From: Crocinitomicaceae bacterium
GTDB taxonomy: Bacteria; Bacteroidota; Bacteroidia; Flavobacteriales_D; Crocinitomicaceae
Assembly (NCBI GenBank): GCA_023264075.1
Contig: JALQTG010000120.1
Span: 1 to 15,409 of the forward strand
Direction of reading: 5' to 3'
Length of the DNA stretch: 15,409 bases
Of the stretch, positions 8,119 through 14,617 are shown piece after piece (the first letter of the stretch is position 1; the number at the start of each line of letters is the position of its first letter). The notes under the pieces were generated by a model that made no database searches, was not told the DNA's origin, and was given only the letters and a program-made list of their open reading frames with translations. A program made the position numbers and the translations under genes.

Positions 8119-8475
8119 ATGACAAATCAAGAAATGGGGAAGTTTGGCGAAGACTATGCCGCTTTCTACTTAAGAAAAAACGGCTATCAAATTCTCGATC
8201 GGAATTATAGATTTAAAAAGTACGAAGTAGATATTATTTGTAAGCACGAAGATCACTTGGTGTTTGTAGAAGTAAAAGCGAGAAACACCAGTGAAATTGG
8301 TCCTCCATGGAAAGCAGTGACTCGAACGAAACAGCGTCAAATCATTCAGTGCGCACATCAGTATATCGTATCAAAGAACATTGATGCGGAGGCCCAATTT
8401 GATATTATTTCTATTGTTCATAATAATTCGGGTACTTTCTTAGAGCATTTGGACAAAGCATTTTACGCAATGTAA
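8119..8475 (+). CDS. yraN: YraN family (UPF0102) predicted nuclease
   Basis: The 118-residue product has the usual length and layout of the UPF0102/YraN family, a restriction-endonuclease-like fold. It shows MGKFGEDYAAFYLRKNGY with Glu11, ILDRNYRFKKYEVDII with Glu36 and Asp38, and LVFVEVKARN with Glu51 and Lys53. Together these make a complete (E)-D-ExK-type putative metal site. PPWKAVTRTKQRQI matches the conserved basic segment after the core. Family knowledge: these proteins are predicted DNA-binding or Holliday-junction-type nucleases, but their cellular role is poorly defined. The ATG at 8119 places the conserved start correctly. The next gene has its own promoter box 43 bases after the yraN stop, so yraN is probably a separate unit. 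Confidence 0.9.
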   Translation: MTNQEMGKFGEDYAAFYLRKNGYQILDRNYRFKKYEVDIICKHEDHLVFVEVKARNTSEIGPPWKAVTRTKQRQIIQCAHQYIVSKNIDAEAQFDIISIVHNNSGTFLEHLDKAFYAM

Positions 8476-8517
8476 TACGTTCTTTATCTTCGATGATGAA
8501 TTGCATGTTCAATTCAC

Positions 8518-8525
8518 TATCTTTG
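8518..8525 (+). promoter_or_regulatory. Bacteroidota -7 promoter box for the pseudouridine synthase operon
   Basis: TATCTTTG is an exact TAnnTTTG match and is followed by TGCGC. It ends 19 bases before the ATG at 8545, so the leader would be about 10-15 bases. The nearest upstream TTG is at 8501-8503, closer than the usual -33 spacing. A weaker TATCTTCG lies at 8485-8492. Confidence 0.6.
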
Positions 8526-8544
8526 TGCGCTAAATAAATGAATA

Positions 8545-9414
8545 ATGTCAAGTAGCAGAGGAAGTCAGAGAGTAGGAAAGTCAAAACCGACAAATAGAGG
8601 AGGAGGAAAGCCAAAACGTGCAAAAACAACCACTCGAACAGGCAGGGCCATAGAGCCTTCAACGAGCAAGCGTAAGCCAAGTGGGCCACCAATGCCAAAA
8701 TTTTCGGAAGATGTTCGGTTGAACAAATATTTGTCGAATGCAGGTATTTGTTCCCGAAGGGAAGCAGATGTGCTTATTGAAACAGGTGTAGTAACCGTTA
8801 ATGGAGAGATTATTACGGAATTAGGATATAAAGTGAAGCCAAATGATATTGTTAAATATGATGGTGAGCGCATTAATACTGAAAAGAAACAATATGTTCT
8901 TCTAAATAAACCGAAGGATTTTGTTACCCGTGGTGATGATCCATTGGCACGAAAAAATGTAATGGGATTGGTAATGAAAGCATGCAAAGAGCGTATTTTT
9001 CCAATGGATAAGATGGACAGAGAAGCGACTGGTCTATTGCTTTTTACAAACGATAGTGACTTAACCAAGAAGCTGACTCATCCCAAGCAGAATTTGACGC
9101 GTATTTATCATATAACCGTTGACAAGCCTTTTCAACCTGAGCATTTGGAGAAAATGATGACCGGTGTTCATATGGACGACGAAATGATGCGGGTCACCAA
9201 TGCAAGTTATGTGGACGGGAAAACGAGCAGAGAAATTGGTGTGGAAGTTAAAACTATGCGCACCAAGAATGTAGAACGTTTGATTGAACGTCTCGGATAT
9301 TCAATTGTTAAAATTGATCGTGTGCAATACGGGTCATTAACGAAAAAGGATTTACCGAGAGGACATTATCGTCACCTCACCGAACAAGAAGTCGCGTTTT
9401 TGAAAATGATTTAG
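8545..9414 (+). CDS. RsuA/RluB/RluF-family pseudouridine synthase with divergent active-site motifs
   Basis: This 289-residue protein has three parts. Residues 1-48 are a basic Ser/Arg/Lys/Gly/Thr-rich tail likely to contact RNA. An S4 RNA-binding domain follows at about 57-105, beginning VRLNKYLSNAGICSRREAD. Residues 115-289 form the synthase domain, with YVLLNKPKDFVTRGDD and ATGLLLFTNDSDL. The family converts a specific uridine of rRNA (or tRNA) to pseudouridine. The catalytic Asp is Asp158, but the usual PVGRLD reads PMDKMD, so the Arg before it is Lys156. The C-terminal motif GxNRxVRRM appears as MRTKNVERL (238-246). The end, QYGSLTKKDLPRGHYRHLTEQEV, is normal for Bacteroidota relatives. 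It is therefore a diverged paralogue. Activity is plausible because the Asp remains, and the target site is unknown. A lipoprotein gene follows after 2 bases. Confidence 0.85.
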   Translation: MSSSRGSQRVGKSKPTNRGGGKPKRAKTTTRTGRAIEPSTSKRKPSGPPMPKFSEDVRLNKYLSNAGICSRREADVLIETGVVTVNGEIITELGYKVKPNDIVKYDGERINTEKKQYVLLNKPKDFVTRGDDPLARKNVMGLVMKACKERIFPMDKMDREATGLLLFTNDSDLTKKLTHPKQNLTRIYHITVDKPFQPEHLEKMMTGVHMDDEMMRVTNASYVDGKTSREIGVEVKTMRTKNVERLIERLGYSIVKIDRVQYGSLTKKDLPRGHYRHLTEQEVAFLKMI

Positions 9415-9416
9415 TT

Positions 9417-10133
9417 ATGAAGAAGCTGATTCCACTATTTTTTGTAGGGTTACTTTTTTTATTCACCAATTGCCAAGAAACAGAAGGAATTAAGCCGGAA
9501 GCTGATTTTACATCCTATTTTTTCCCCACAGATAGTCTGGTACCCTATATTTACGTCTACAGCGATGAGGAAAAACCGCTGGATGAGCGCTTCTTTCGTA
9601 TGTATCGTCTGGAAAACGACACGGATACTTCTTTTGTTGTGGAGCGATTCAATAGCTCCTTCAGAATAACAGAAGGGTTCACATATAAGCTGAATGATTC
9701 CTTAACAGTAGTGGACCACATGATTGTTGATAGAGACGGGTTGAAGCGACAGTCATACTTGACGTCGAATTATACCTTTCCGGTTTATACAGATATGGTA
9801 GCACACTTTATTTCTGATTTTCCAGGAGTAGCTGATTCAACTGTCATTGTTCAAGATTCGAAAAAACATATTTTTAATCCGGATACGACTTACGTGCTAT
9901 TTGGAAATGAGCTTCCCGCAATCCTTGTGAAGGATACAATTCGATGGTACGAATTGAGTTCAGGCTCAAGTGAAGTGCGTGAACAAATGGTTGTTACAGA
10001 CAATATTTACGTTAAGGGATATGGGTTGGTTGAATGGGGTTCTGAAGATAAGTCGGTGGTATTTACTTTACGGGTTGTTTTGAGTGATGCCTGGTGGTCG
10101 GAACACGCTCAAGCACCACAAGTTAGGTTCTAG
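9417..10133 (+). CDS. Lipoprotein of unknown function, coupled to the pseudouridine synthase gene
   Basis: I do not recognise the family. The 238-residue product begins MKKLIPLFFVGLLFLFTNCQ, a signal with Cys19 as the probable lipidated residue (FTNC). The mature part is acidic and rich in aromatic residues, with many short alternating segments (for example SYFFPTDSLVPYIYVYSDEE and TIRWYELSSG), suggesting a mostly beta, soluble envelope domain. It ends DAWWSEHAQAPQVRF. Two bases separate its ATG from the stop of the synthase gene, and no promoter is visible between them, so it should be translated from the same message. A DUF4783 gene with its own weak promoter box follows. The link with RNA modification looks positional rather than functional. 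Confidence 0.75.
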   Translation: MKKLIPLFFVGLLFLFTNCQETEGIKPEADFTSYFFPTDSLVPYIYVYSDEEKPLDERFFRMYRLENDTDTSFVVERFNSSFRITEGFTYKLNDSLTVVDHMIVDRDGLKRQSYLTSNYTFPVYTDMVAHFISDFPGVADSTVIVQDSKKHIFNPDTTYVLFGNELPAILVKDTIRWYELSSGSSEVREQMVVTDNIYVKGYGLVEWGSEDKSVVFTLRVVLSDAWWSEHAQAPQVRF

Positions 10134-10148
10134 TCAATTTTAAGGCAT

Positions 10149-10156
10149 AATATTTG
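10149..10156 (+). promoter_or_regulatory. Possible -7 box upstream of the DUF4783-rlmH pair
   Basis: AATATTTG differs from TAnnTTTG at its first base and is followed by GC. TAAATCTG at 10158-10165, also one mismatch away, is an alternative. Both lie in the 51-base gap after the lipoprotein gene. Read-through from the upstream operon is equally possible. Confidence 0.3.
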
Positions 10157-10184
10157 CTAAATCTGCAGAACAATTGAAAAGAAG

Positions 10185-10571
10185 ATGAATTACTTACTTT
10201 ATTTACTGGTTACGGTTTCACTGAGTTTTGCGACTATAAATGTCATTCCATTTTCGGAAATAGAAACAGCTTTTCAAACGGGTGATTCTGGAAAGATAAT
10301 GGAGCTCTCAAAGTCGAAATTGATAATTAATCTTGATGGTAGGGAAGGTGTTTATAGCCAGCCGCAAGGAAACCAAGTGTTAAAAACTTTTTTTAAAGTG
10401 AACCCACCGAAATCATTTTCTTTTTCATTCAAAGGAACTGAAAAAAAATTGGGGTCTTACGCATTAGGACTCTACACTTCTTCCAATTCATCCACCTTTA
10501 AGGTGAGTTTAAAATTCTTAAAAGAGGGAGATGTCTATAAGATTGAATCCCTGGCCATTCAAAAACAGTAG
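10185..10571 (+). CDS. DUF4783 family protein, exported
   Basis: The 128-residue product begins with a hydrophobic export signal (MNYLLYLLVTVSLSFA). The following domain contains FSEIETAFQTGDSGKIMELS, LDGREGVYSQPQGNQVLKTFF, and a beta-rich half with SYALGLYTSSNSSTFKVSLKFLKEGDVYKIESLAI. That order (a helical start, a YSQ-type segment, then strands ending in an I-x-x-I pattern) matches DUF4783, a small Bacteroidota family that looks like an NTF2/SnoaL-type cone fold. Its function is unknown. No lipobox Cys follows the signal, so it is probably soluble in the periplasm. It lies 16 bases before rlmH. In many relatives the same family sits near nadC and rlmH, as far as I recall; nadC is not here. 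Confidence 0.8.
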   Translation: MNYLLYLLVTVSLSFATINVIPFSEIETAFQTGDSGKIMELSKSKLIINLDGREGVYSQPQGNQVLKTFFKVNPPKSFSFSFKGTEKKLGSYALGLYTSSNSSTFKVSLKFLKEGDVYKIESLAIQKQ

Positions 10572-10587
10572 TTAATTATTCGAATAG

Positions 10588-11061
10588 GTGAAGATTAAGT
10601 TAATTTGCGTTGGTAAGACGGGTAAGAAGTTTCTGGAGGAGGGCGAGCAGGAATATGTCAAGCGTCTTGGGCACTACCTAACTTTTGATCGAATCGAACT
10701 TCCGGATGTGAAGCAATCTAAGACCCTCACTGAAGAGCAAATTAAGTCGCGCGAAGCCGACATGATTCAAACAAAAATCCAACCAGGAGAAAAAGTCTTT
10801 TTATTGGATGAAAAGGGAAAGGAATTTAGTTCTGAACAGTTTGCCGAATTTTTACAGAAACAATTTAATCAAGGAGGTCAAGCAATTGTGTTTGTCATTG
10901 GAGGACCATACGGTTTTTCAGATGCACTGTTTGAACTAGCAACAGGAAAAATCTCTTTAAGTAAAATGACGTTTTCACATCAAATGGTACGTATGTTTTT
11001 CGTAGAGCAGCTGTATCGATCAATGACGATACTTAAGGGAGAACCTTATCACCATCGTTGA
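10588..11061 (+). CDS. rlmH: 23S rRNA (pseudouridine1915-N3)-methyltransferase RlmH
   Basis: This 157-residue SPOUT-class methyltransferase uses S-adenosylmethionine to methylate N3 of pseudouridine 1915 in helix 69 of 23S rRNA, acting on assembled 70S ribosomes. It shows the family start MKIKLICVGKTGKKFLEEGE, the SAM-pocket segments VFLLDEKGKEFSSEQFA and VFVIGGPYGFSDAL, and the highly conserved tail LSKMTFSHQMVRMFFVEQLY ending EPYHHR. Length and motifs are normal. The start is GTG at 10588: the codon just before it is an in-frame TAG, and no ATG lies near, so GTG is the only reasonable start. It follows the DUF4783 gene by 16 bases. Its stop is 2 bases from the end of the convergent nfu gene, leaving no room for a separate terminator. 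Confidence 0.95.
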   Translation: MKIKLICVGKTGKKFLEEGEQEYVKRLGHYLTFDRIELPDVKQSKTLTEEQIKSREADMIQTKIQPGEKVFLLDEKGKEFSSEQFAEFLQKQFNQGGQAIVFVIGGPYGFSDALFELATGKISLSKMTFSHQMVRMFFVEQLYRSMTILKGEPYHHR

Positions 11062-11063
11062 AA

Positions 11064-11315
11064 TCAGACCATTTCAACTGCTTCAACGCGCACCACTTCA
11101 GGAGCCACCTTTTTAACAGCTTCTTCAAGTCCCGCTTTAAGCGTCATAACACTCATTGAGCAATCACGACAAGCGCCAAGTAGTTGTACACGAACGACAC
11201 CTTCTTCGGTTATTTCAACAAGCTCCATGTCGCCGCCATCCGCCTCAAGAAAAGGCCTCAACTGTTCTAAGGCCTCATTCACTTTTTGTGTTAAACGTTC
11301 TATGTTTAGTGCCAT
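11064..11315 (-). CDS. nfu: Single-domain Nfu (NifU C-terminal-like) Fe-S cluster carrier
   Basis: The 83-residue product is a minimal NifU C-terminal domain. It has RPFLEADGGDMELVEI, then LLGACRDCSMSVMTLKAGLE with Cys49 and Cys52 forming the CxxC that binds a bridging [4Fe-4S] cluster in a homodimer, and a C-terminal strand ending VRVEAVEMV. The family assembles or delivers Fe-S clusters in the cytoplasm. It starts 1 base after the stop of mrp, a pairing also familiar from other Bacteroidota. The upstream ATPase lacks cysteine altogether, so this protein carries the only visible cluster ligands of the pair. The N-terminal A-type domain of larger NfuA proteins is absent, as is normal here. 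Confidence 0.92.
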   Translation of the reverse strand: MALNIERLTQKVNEALEQLRPFLEADGGDMELVEITEEGVVRVQLLGACRDCSMSVMTLKAGLEEAVKKVAPEVVRVEAVEMV

Positions 11316-11316
11316 T

Positions 11317-12381
11317 TTATTTTTTCTTTCGGTCTACTTCCGATACAAATTTACGAACTAATTCATCAAATGCTGCAGAAATCGGTGTGTTTTCCTGATA
11401 AACAGCTGGGCGACCAATGTCTCCAGATTCCCGCACACTTTGGACAAGTGGAATGTGTCCCAAAAAAGTTTCTCCCATTCCTTCCGCAAGGTTTTTTACC
11501 CCATCTCTACCAAAAATGTAGTACTTATTTTCTGGAAGCTCCAACGGTGTGAACCAAGCCATATTTTCAACTAGGCCAAGCACAGGAACTTTAATGTTAT
11601 CAAGTTTAAACATGTTTACCCCCTTGCGCGCATCGGCTAATGCCACTTCCTGAGGGGTTGAAACGATGACAGCTCCGTCCAAAGGCACAGTTTGAACCAA
11701 AGAAAGGTGAATATCTCCTGTTCCAGGAGGTAAGTCAATCAGTAGGTAGTCCAATTTTCCCCAATGGGTGTCTGTGAACATTTGTGTGAGTGCTTTTGAG
11801 GCCATTGGACCTCTCCAGACTATAGCATTGTCAGCTTCTGTAAAAAAACCAATGGACATGATGCCAATCCCATAGCTCAGCACAGGAGTCATTTTGCGTT
11901 CTCCATCTACTTCAATGGTTTGAGGTCGTTCTCCTACTATATCAAACATTGTGGGCATCGAAGGGCCATAAATATCAGCGTCTACAATTCCAACTTTGTA
12001 ACCTGCTTTCGCTAATCCCCCAGCTAAGTTTGCCGTAATGGTAGATTTTCCTACTCCCCCTTTTCCAGAGGCAATAGCAACGATGTGTTTTACTTCTGGT
12101 AGAATTTTTCTTCGAGCGGATTTCGCCTCTACGGGTAATCCTACTACAGTTGTGGACACTTCTACTTGATCACCTAAAACTCTTTTTAAGGCAAAGTTCA
12201 CGGCTTCTTGCATTCTTTTTCGAGCATGCAATGCTGGGTTTACCACGTTTACGGTAAGGGAAATAACGTTTCCTTCAATGGCTAGGTTTTCTACTAGATT
12301 CTGGGAAATAATATCCTTTTTTAAATCCGGCTCAACTACATTGCCGAGTGCCTCTAAAACTTTTTCGCGTGTAACTTCCAT
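11317..12381 (-). CDS. mrp: Mrp/ApbC/NBP35-type P-loop ATPase, Fe-S cluster carrier family, lacking cysteine
   Basis: The 354-residue product has an N-terminal MIP18/DUF59-like domain (about 1-80, with NVVNPALHARKRMQ) and a MinD/Mrp ATPase domain. The deviant Walker A is SGKGGVGKST at 105-114. Switch I is VDADIYGPSMP at 133-143. Walker B is LLIDLPPGTGD at 213-223. The family stores or transfers Fe-S clusters, and ATPase activity drives release. In ApbC-type members a CxxC after the ENM motif binds the cluster. Here ENMAWFTPLELPENKYYIFG (272-291) has no cysteine, and none occurs in the whole protein. The FTP-ELPENKYYIFG form is, to my recollection, usual in Flavobacteriia. It is followed by nfu after 1 base. 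An exact -7 box lies upstream. Confidence 0.92.
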   Translation of the reverse strand: MEVTREKVLEALGNVVEPDLKKDIISQNLVENLAIEGNVISLTVNVVNPALHARKRMQEAVNFALKRVLGDQVEVSTTVVGLPVEAKSARRKILPEVKHIVAIASGKGGVGKSTITANLAGGLAKAGYKVGIVDADIYGPSMPTMFDIVGERPQTIEVDGERKMTPVLSYGIGIMSIGFFTEADNAIVWRGPMASKALTQMFTDTHWGKLDYLLIDLPPGTGDIHLSLVQTVPLDGAVIVSTPQEVALADARKGVNMFKLDNIKVPVLGLVENMAWFTPLELPENKYYIFGRDGVKNLAEGMGETFLGHIPLVQSVRESGDIGRPAVYQENTPISAAFDELVRKFVSEVDRKKK

Positions 12382-12398
12382 TTGAATTATTTGCGGTA

Positions 12399-12406
12399 CA
12401 AAGGTA
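12399..12406 (-). promoter_or_regulatory. Bacteroidota -7 promoter box of the mrp-nfu operon
   Basis: On the minus strand TACCTTTG is an exact TAnnTTTG match ending 17 bases before the mrp ATG, giving a leader of about ten bases. It is embedded in two copies of GGTACA (plus strand, 12395-12400 and 12403-12408) separated by AA. The same bases also read as the inverted pair GTAC-4 bases-GTAC. No TTG at consensus spacing was found. Confidence 0.6.
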
Positions 12407-12510
12407 CATATTTGTTCCTCAATTTGCTGCGCATTTTAATGGAATCATCGACTTTATAAGGTATTAGACATTTTTCAACATTGTCAAAGGAGTAATTGGC
12501 TTGTTTTTTA

Positions 12511-12518
12511 TATTATTG
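12511..12518 (+). promoter_or_regulatory. Possible -7 box of the lipoprotein-NRAMP operon
   Basis: TATTATTG has one mismatch to TAnnTTTG and ends 20 bases before the ATG at 12539. It supports that ATG over the GTG at 12518, which would overlap the promoter box itself. TTG at 12496-12498 lies nearer than the usual -33 spacing. Confidence 0.4.
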
Positions 12519-12538
12519 TGTTCAAATCAACTACATAC

Positions 12539-13171
12539 ATGCGAAAATTTATTGTATTTGGACTTTCGATGGCTTGCTTCTTAAATGTTGGATGCTCCGA
12601 TTCTCCTGAGGTATCAGCCACATCAACTTCTCCGACAACGGTAATCTCGGATACCACAGTGGTCATATCTGAAATGAATGCCGAAGAATTAGCATTGGTC
12701 CATTTGAGATGCCTGGCGCGTCTTGATTTCGAGTGTAACGACTCTATTAACGAAGGGGGGAAAGTGTTGTTTGCGCCATATACATCCTTTGATGAAGCAT
12801 CAATGCAACGACTTTCTTTTCTGGAATTATGGGAGTTACACGCTCAAGATTCTTTATTGAATTGGGGAGAGTTTGATGGTACAGGTGAACCGATTGAAAT
12901 GACTGCTCAACGCTATTTTCAGCGTTTTGTATTCGATGTAAATTATTTAGATTCACTGGTGGAGATAAATAGCGTTGTTTTGCCGATGAGAGGCAATAGT
13001 ATTTCTGCGTTGGAGCAATTATTTCCGGAGGGTGAATTCGTTGAATTCTATAGCCCGCCGAAGAATCCTGAATTGATGGGCATGGACTGGCGTTCGTTGA
13101 TTATTGTCTTTCAACAGATTGAAAATCAATTGCGTTTAGTTGCCCTTGTTCATAATGAATGGAGAATTTAA
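12539..13171 (+). CDS. Putative lipoprotein of unknown function, upstream of the NRAMP-like transporter
   Basis: I do not recognise the family. From the ATG at 12539 the product has 210 residues and begins MRKFIVFGLSMACFLNVGCS, a signal whose final Cys is the likely lipidation site (NVGC is a weak lipobox). A Ser/Thr/Val-rich linker follows, then an acidic domain with LVHLRCLARLDFECNDSIN, AQRYFQRFVFDVNYLDSL and a closing strand pair (SLIIVFQQIENQLRLVALVH, then NEWRI) that suggests a compact alpha/beta envelope domain. Two further cysteines, in RCLARLDFEC, might pair. The GTG at 12518 would add seven residues and is less likely. Three bases separate this gene from the transporter gene, so they are probably one operon. 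A role near metal uptake is possible but untested. Confidence 0.75.
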   Translation: MRKFIVFGLSMACFLNVGCSDSPEVSATSTSPTTVISDTTVVISEMNAEELALVHLRCLARLDFECNDSINEGGKVLFAPYTSFDEASMQRLSFLELWELHAQDSLLNWGEFDGTGEPIEMTAQRYFQRFVFDVNYLDSLVEINSVVLPMRGNSISALEQLFPEGEFVEFYSPPKNPELMGMDWRSLIIVFQQIENQLRLVALVHNEWRI

Positions 13172-13174
13172 GCT

Positions 13175-14416
13175 ATGGCAAATCGAGGCGCACTGAATAA
13201 AGTTTTAGGACCAGGAATTCTATTTGCGGCTACAGCAATTGGTGTTTCTCATTTGGTTCAAAGTACGACTGCAGGTGCGTTGTATGGTTTTTCCATGCTT
13301 GGATTTATTCTTGCCGCGAATGTATTCAAGTTTCCCTTTTTTGAATTCGGAGCGCGCTATGCTTCAGCTACCGGTAAAACATTGATTCATGGGTACAAGG
13401 AAATGCATGTTTTCTGGTTATACGCTTATATGGTAGTAACCGTCATCTCTACTTTTTTTGTGACTGGAACCGTTGGTATTGTGACGATCGGATTTATGGA
13501 AAATTTATTTCACTTAAATGTGTTATTGAATTTTCCATATGCCACACACCTAGCTCTGTTTGGTAGTTGTTTGTTATTATTGGGACTCGGAGGGTTTAAA
13601 GGGTTGGAGAATCTCATTAAATTATTGGGGATTGTGTTGGTTATTGGTACCTGTGTAGCTTTTTCTGCAGCGCTATTTCAGGGTCCTCAAACGAATGCTT
13701 CTCTTTTGCCTGATTTAGGTGAGAACGGCTGGTTGTATCTCATTCCATTAATGGGATGGATGCCGACCGCAGTGGATTTGTCGGCGTGGAGCAGTATTTG
13801 GACAGTTGAAAAAATTAAACAAACAGGTTACCACCCAACAGTGAAAGAATCGGTGCGGGAGTTTCGTGTTGGATATTGGATATCAGCTTTTTTAGCGATT
13901 CTCTTTGTCGCGATGGGCGCCATGATGGTATATGGAAGCGGTAGAGAGGTACCGACAAGTGGTGTAGATTTCTCGAGATTTGTAATTGAATTGTATACCA
14001 CATCAATAGGCAAATGGTCTTTTTATTTCATTTCTGCTGCTGCTTTTTCCATTATGTTTTCCACTTTCATTACTGTGTTGGACGGATATACACGTGCACT
14101 AAGGACGTCATTCTCGCTGGCCGCTGGAAAACAAGAAAGTCAAGGGAAAGGCACAGGAGTTATTTTTGTGATCGCTGCTGGAAGTTTGGGGTTGATTTTA
14201 CTTTTTCAACAGTTGGGTGACTTTCGCTTAATGGTGAATACAGCTACTACAATTTCATTTTTGATTGCGCCACTTGTTGCTATACTCAACTACAGGTTGG
14301 TGATGGCCGATAAAGTTGGTCGGGAGAATGCACCGAATGACTTTATGAAATTCCTGAGTTATTGTGGAATTGCTTTTTTAGTTTCCTTCTCTATTTGGTT
14401 CATCACAACGCTTTAA
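13175..14416 (+). CDS. NRAMP-family transporter with atypical metal-site motifs
   Basis: The 413-residue product has about 11 hydrophobic membrane segments and the NRAMP outline. TM1 starts LGPGILFAATAIGVSHLVQS, and TM6 contains LMGWMPTAVDLSAWSS. A C-terminal half with SIMFSTFITVLDGYTRALR fits the LeuT-type repeat. In canonical NRAMP (MntH/DMT1) proteins, TM1 carries DPGN and TM6 carries MPH; these bind Mn2+ or Fe2+ and couple to protons. Aligning by the GPG that starts TM1, DPGN is replaced by Gly23-Val24-Ser25-His26. In TM6 Met196-Pro197 remain but His is Thr198. The metal-binding Asp and Asn are therefore missing, and the substrate cannot be assumed to be manganese. His26 or Asp201 might act as replacement ligands. 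It is the second gene of a lipoprotein-transporter pair. Family membership is solid, but the substrate is unknown. Confidence 0.85.
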   Translation: MANRGALNKVLGPGILFAATAIGVSHLVQSTTAGALYGFSMLGFILAANVFKFPFFEFGARYASATGKTLIHGYKEMHVFWLYAYMVVTVISTFFVTGTVGIVTIGFMENLFHLNVLLNFPYATHLALFGSCLLLLGLGGFKGLENLIKLLGIVLVIGTCVAFSAALFQGPQTNASLLPDLGENGWLYLIPLMGWMPTAVDLSAWSSIWTVEKIKQTGYHPTVKESVREFRVGYWISAFLAILFVAMGAMMVYGSGREVPTSGVDFSRFVIELYTTSIGKWSFYFISAAAFSIMFSTFITVLDGYTRALRTSFSLAAGKQESQGKGTGVIFVIAAGSLGLILLFQQLGDFRLMVNTATTISFLIAPLVAILNYRLVMADKVGRENAPNDFMKFLSYCGIAFLVSFSIWFITTL

Positions 14417-14434
14417 AATGGGTTCATAATTTTT

Positions 14435-14442
14435 CATTTTTG
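14435..14442 (+). promoter_or_regulatory. Weak -7-like box in the gap before recQ
   Basis: CATTTTTG followed by TGCG differs from TAnnTTTG at its first base. It sits just after the transporter gene and would give recQ a leader of about 170 bases. The 201-base gap (14417-14617) is AT-rich and holds no gene or strong hairpin that I can see. Another candidate, TAATATTG at 14523-14530, is closer to recQ and also has one mismatch. Confidence 0.2.
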
Positions 14443-14617
14443 TGCGTTCACTCGTTATTTTTCACTAAATTTAAACAACAAGAAATAGGTTAATCTATAT
14501 AAATCAAGCGTTTGTCTTGGTTAATATTGTGTATGCCGAGAAGCTTTTTATACTTCTTATGGATTAGTTAACTTCATATTCCTTTTTGAATTAGAGGGAT
14601 GGAAACAAATTTTAGAT

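Noticed and set aside
8565..9068. 167-codon open frame on the minus strand
   Set aside because: It is antisense to the pseudouridine synthase; a long shadow frame produced by that gene's codon use.
7298..9414. A defence or DNA-processing island formed by the exonuclease, YraN and neighbours
   Set aside because: The genes lie on different strands with separate promoters, are common housekeeping families in this phylum, and lack any defence-type partner.
11041..11066. Terminator between rlmH and nfu
   Set aside because: Only 2 bases separate the convergent genes, and no hairpin with a T run is visible there.
14417..14617. Small gene, RNA gene or riboswitch before recQ
   Set aside because: The gap is AT-rich with no open frame with good start context, no strong stem and no recognisable RNA motif.
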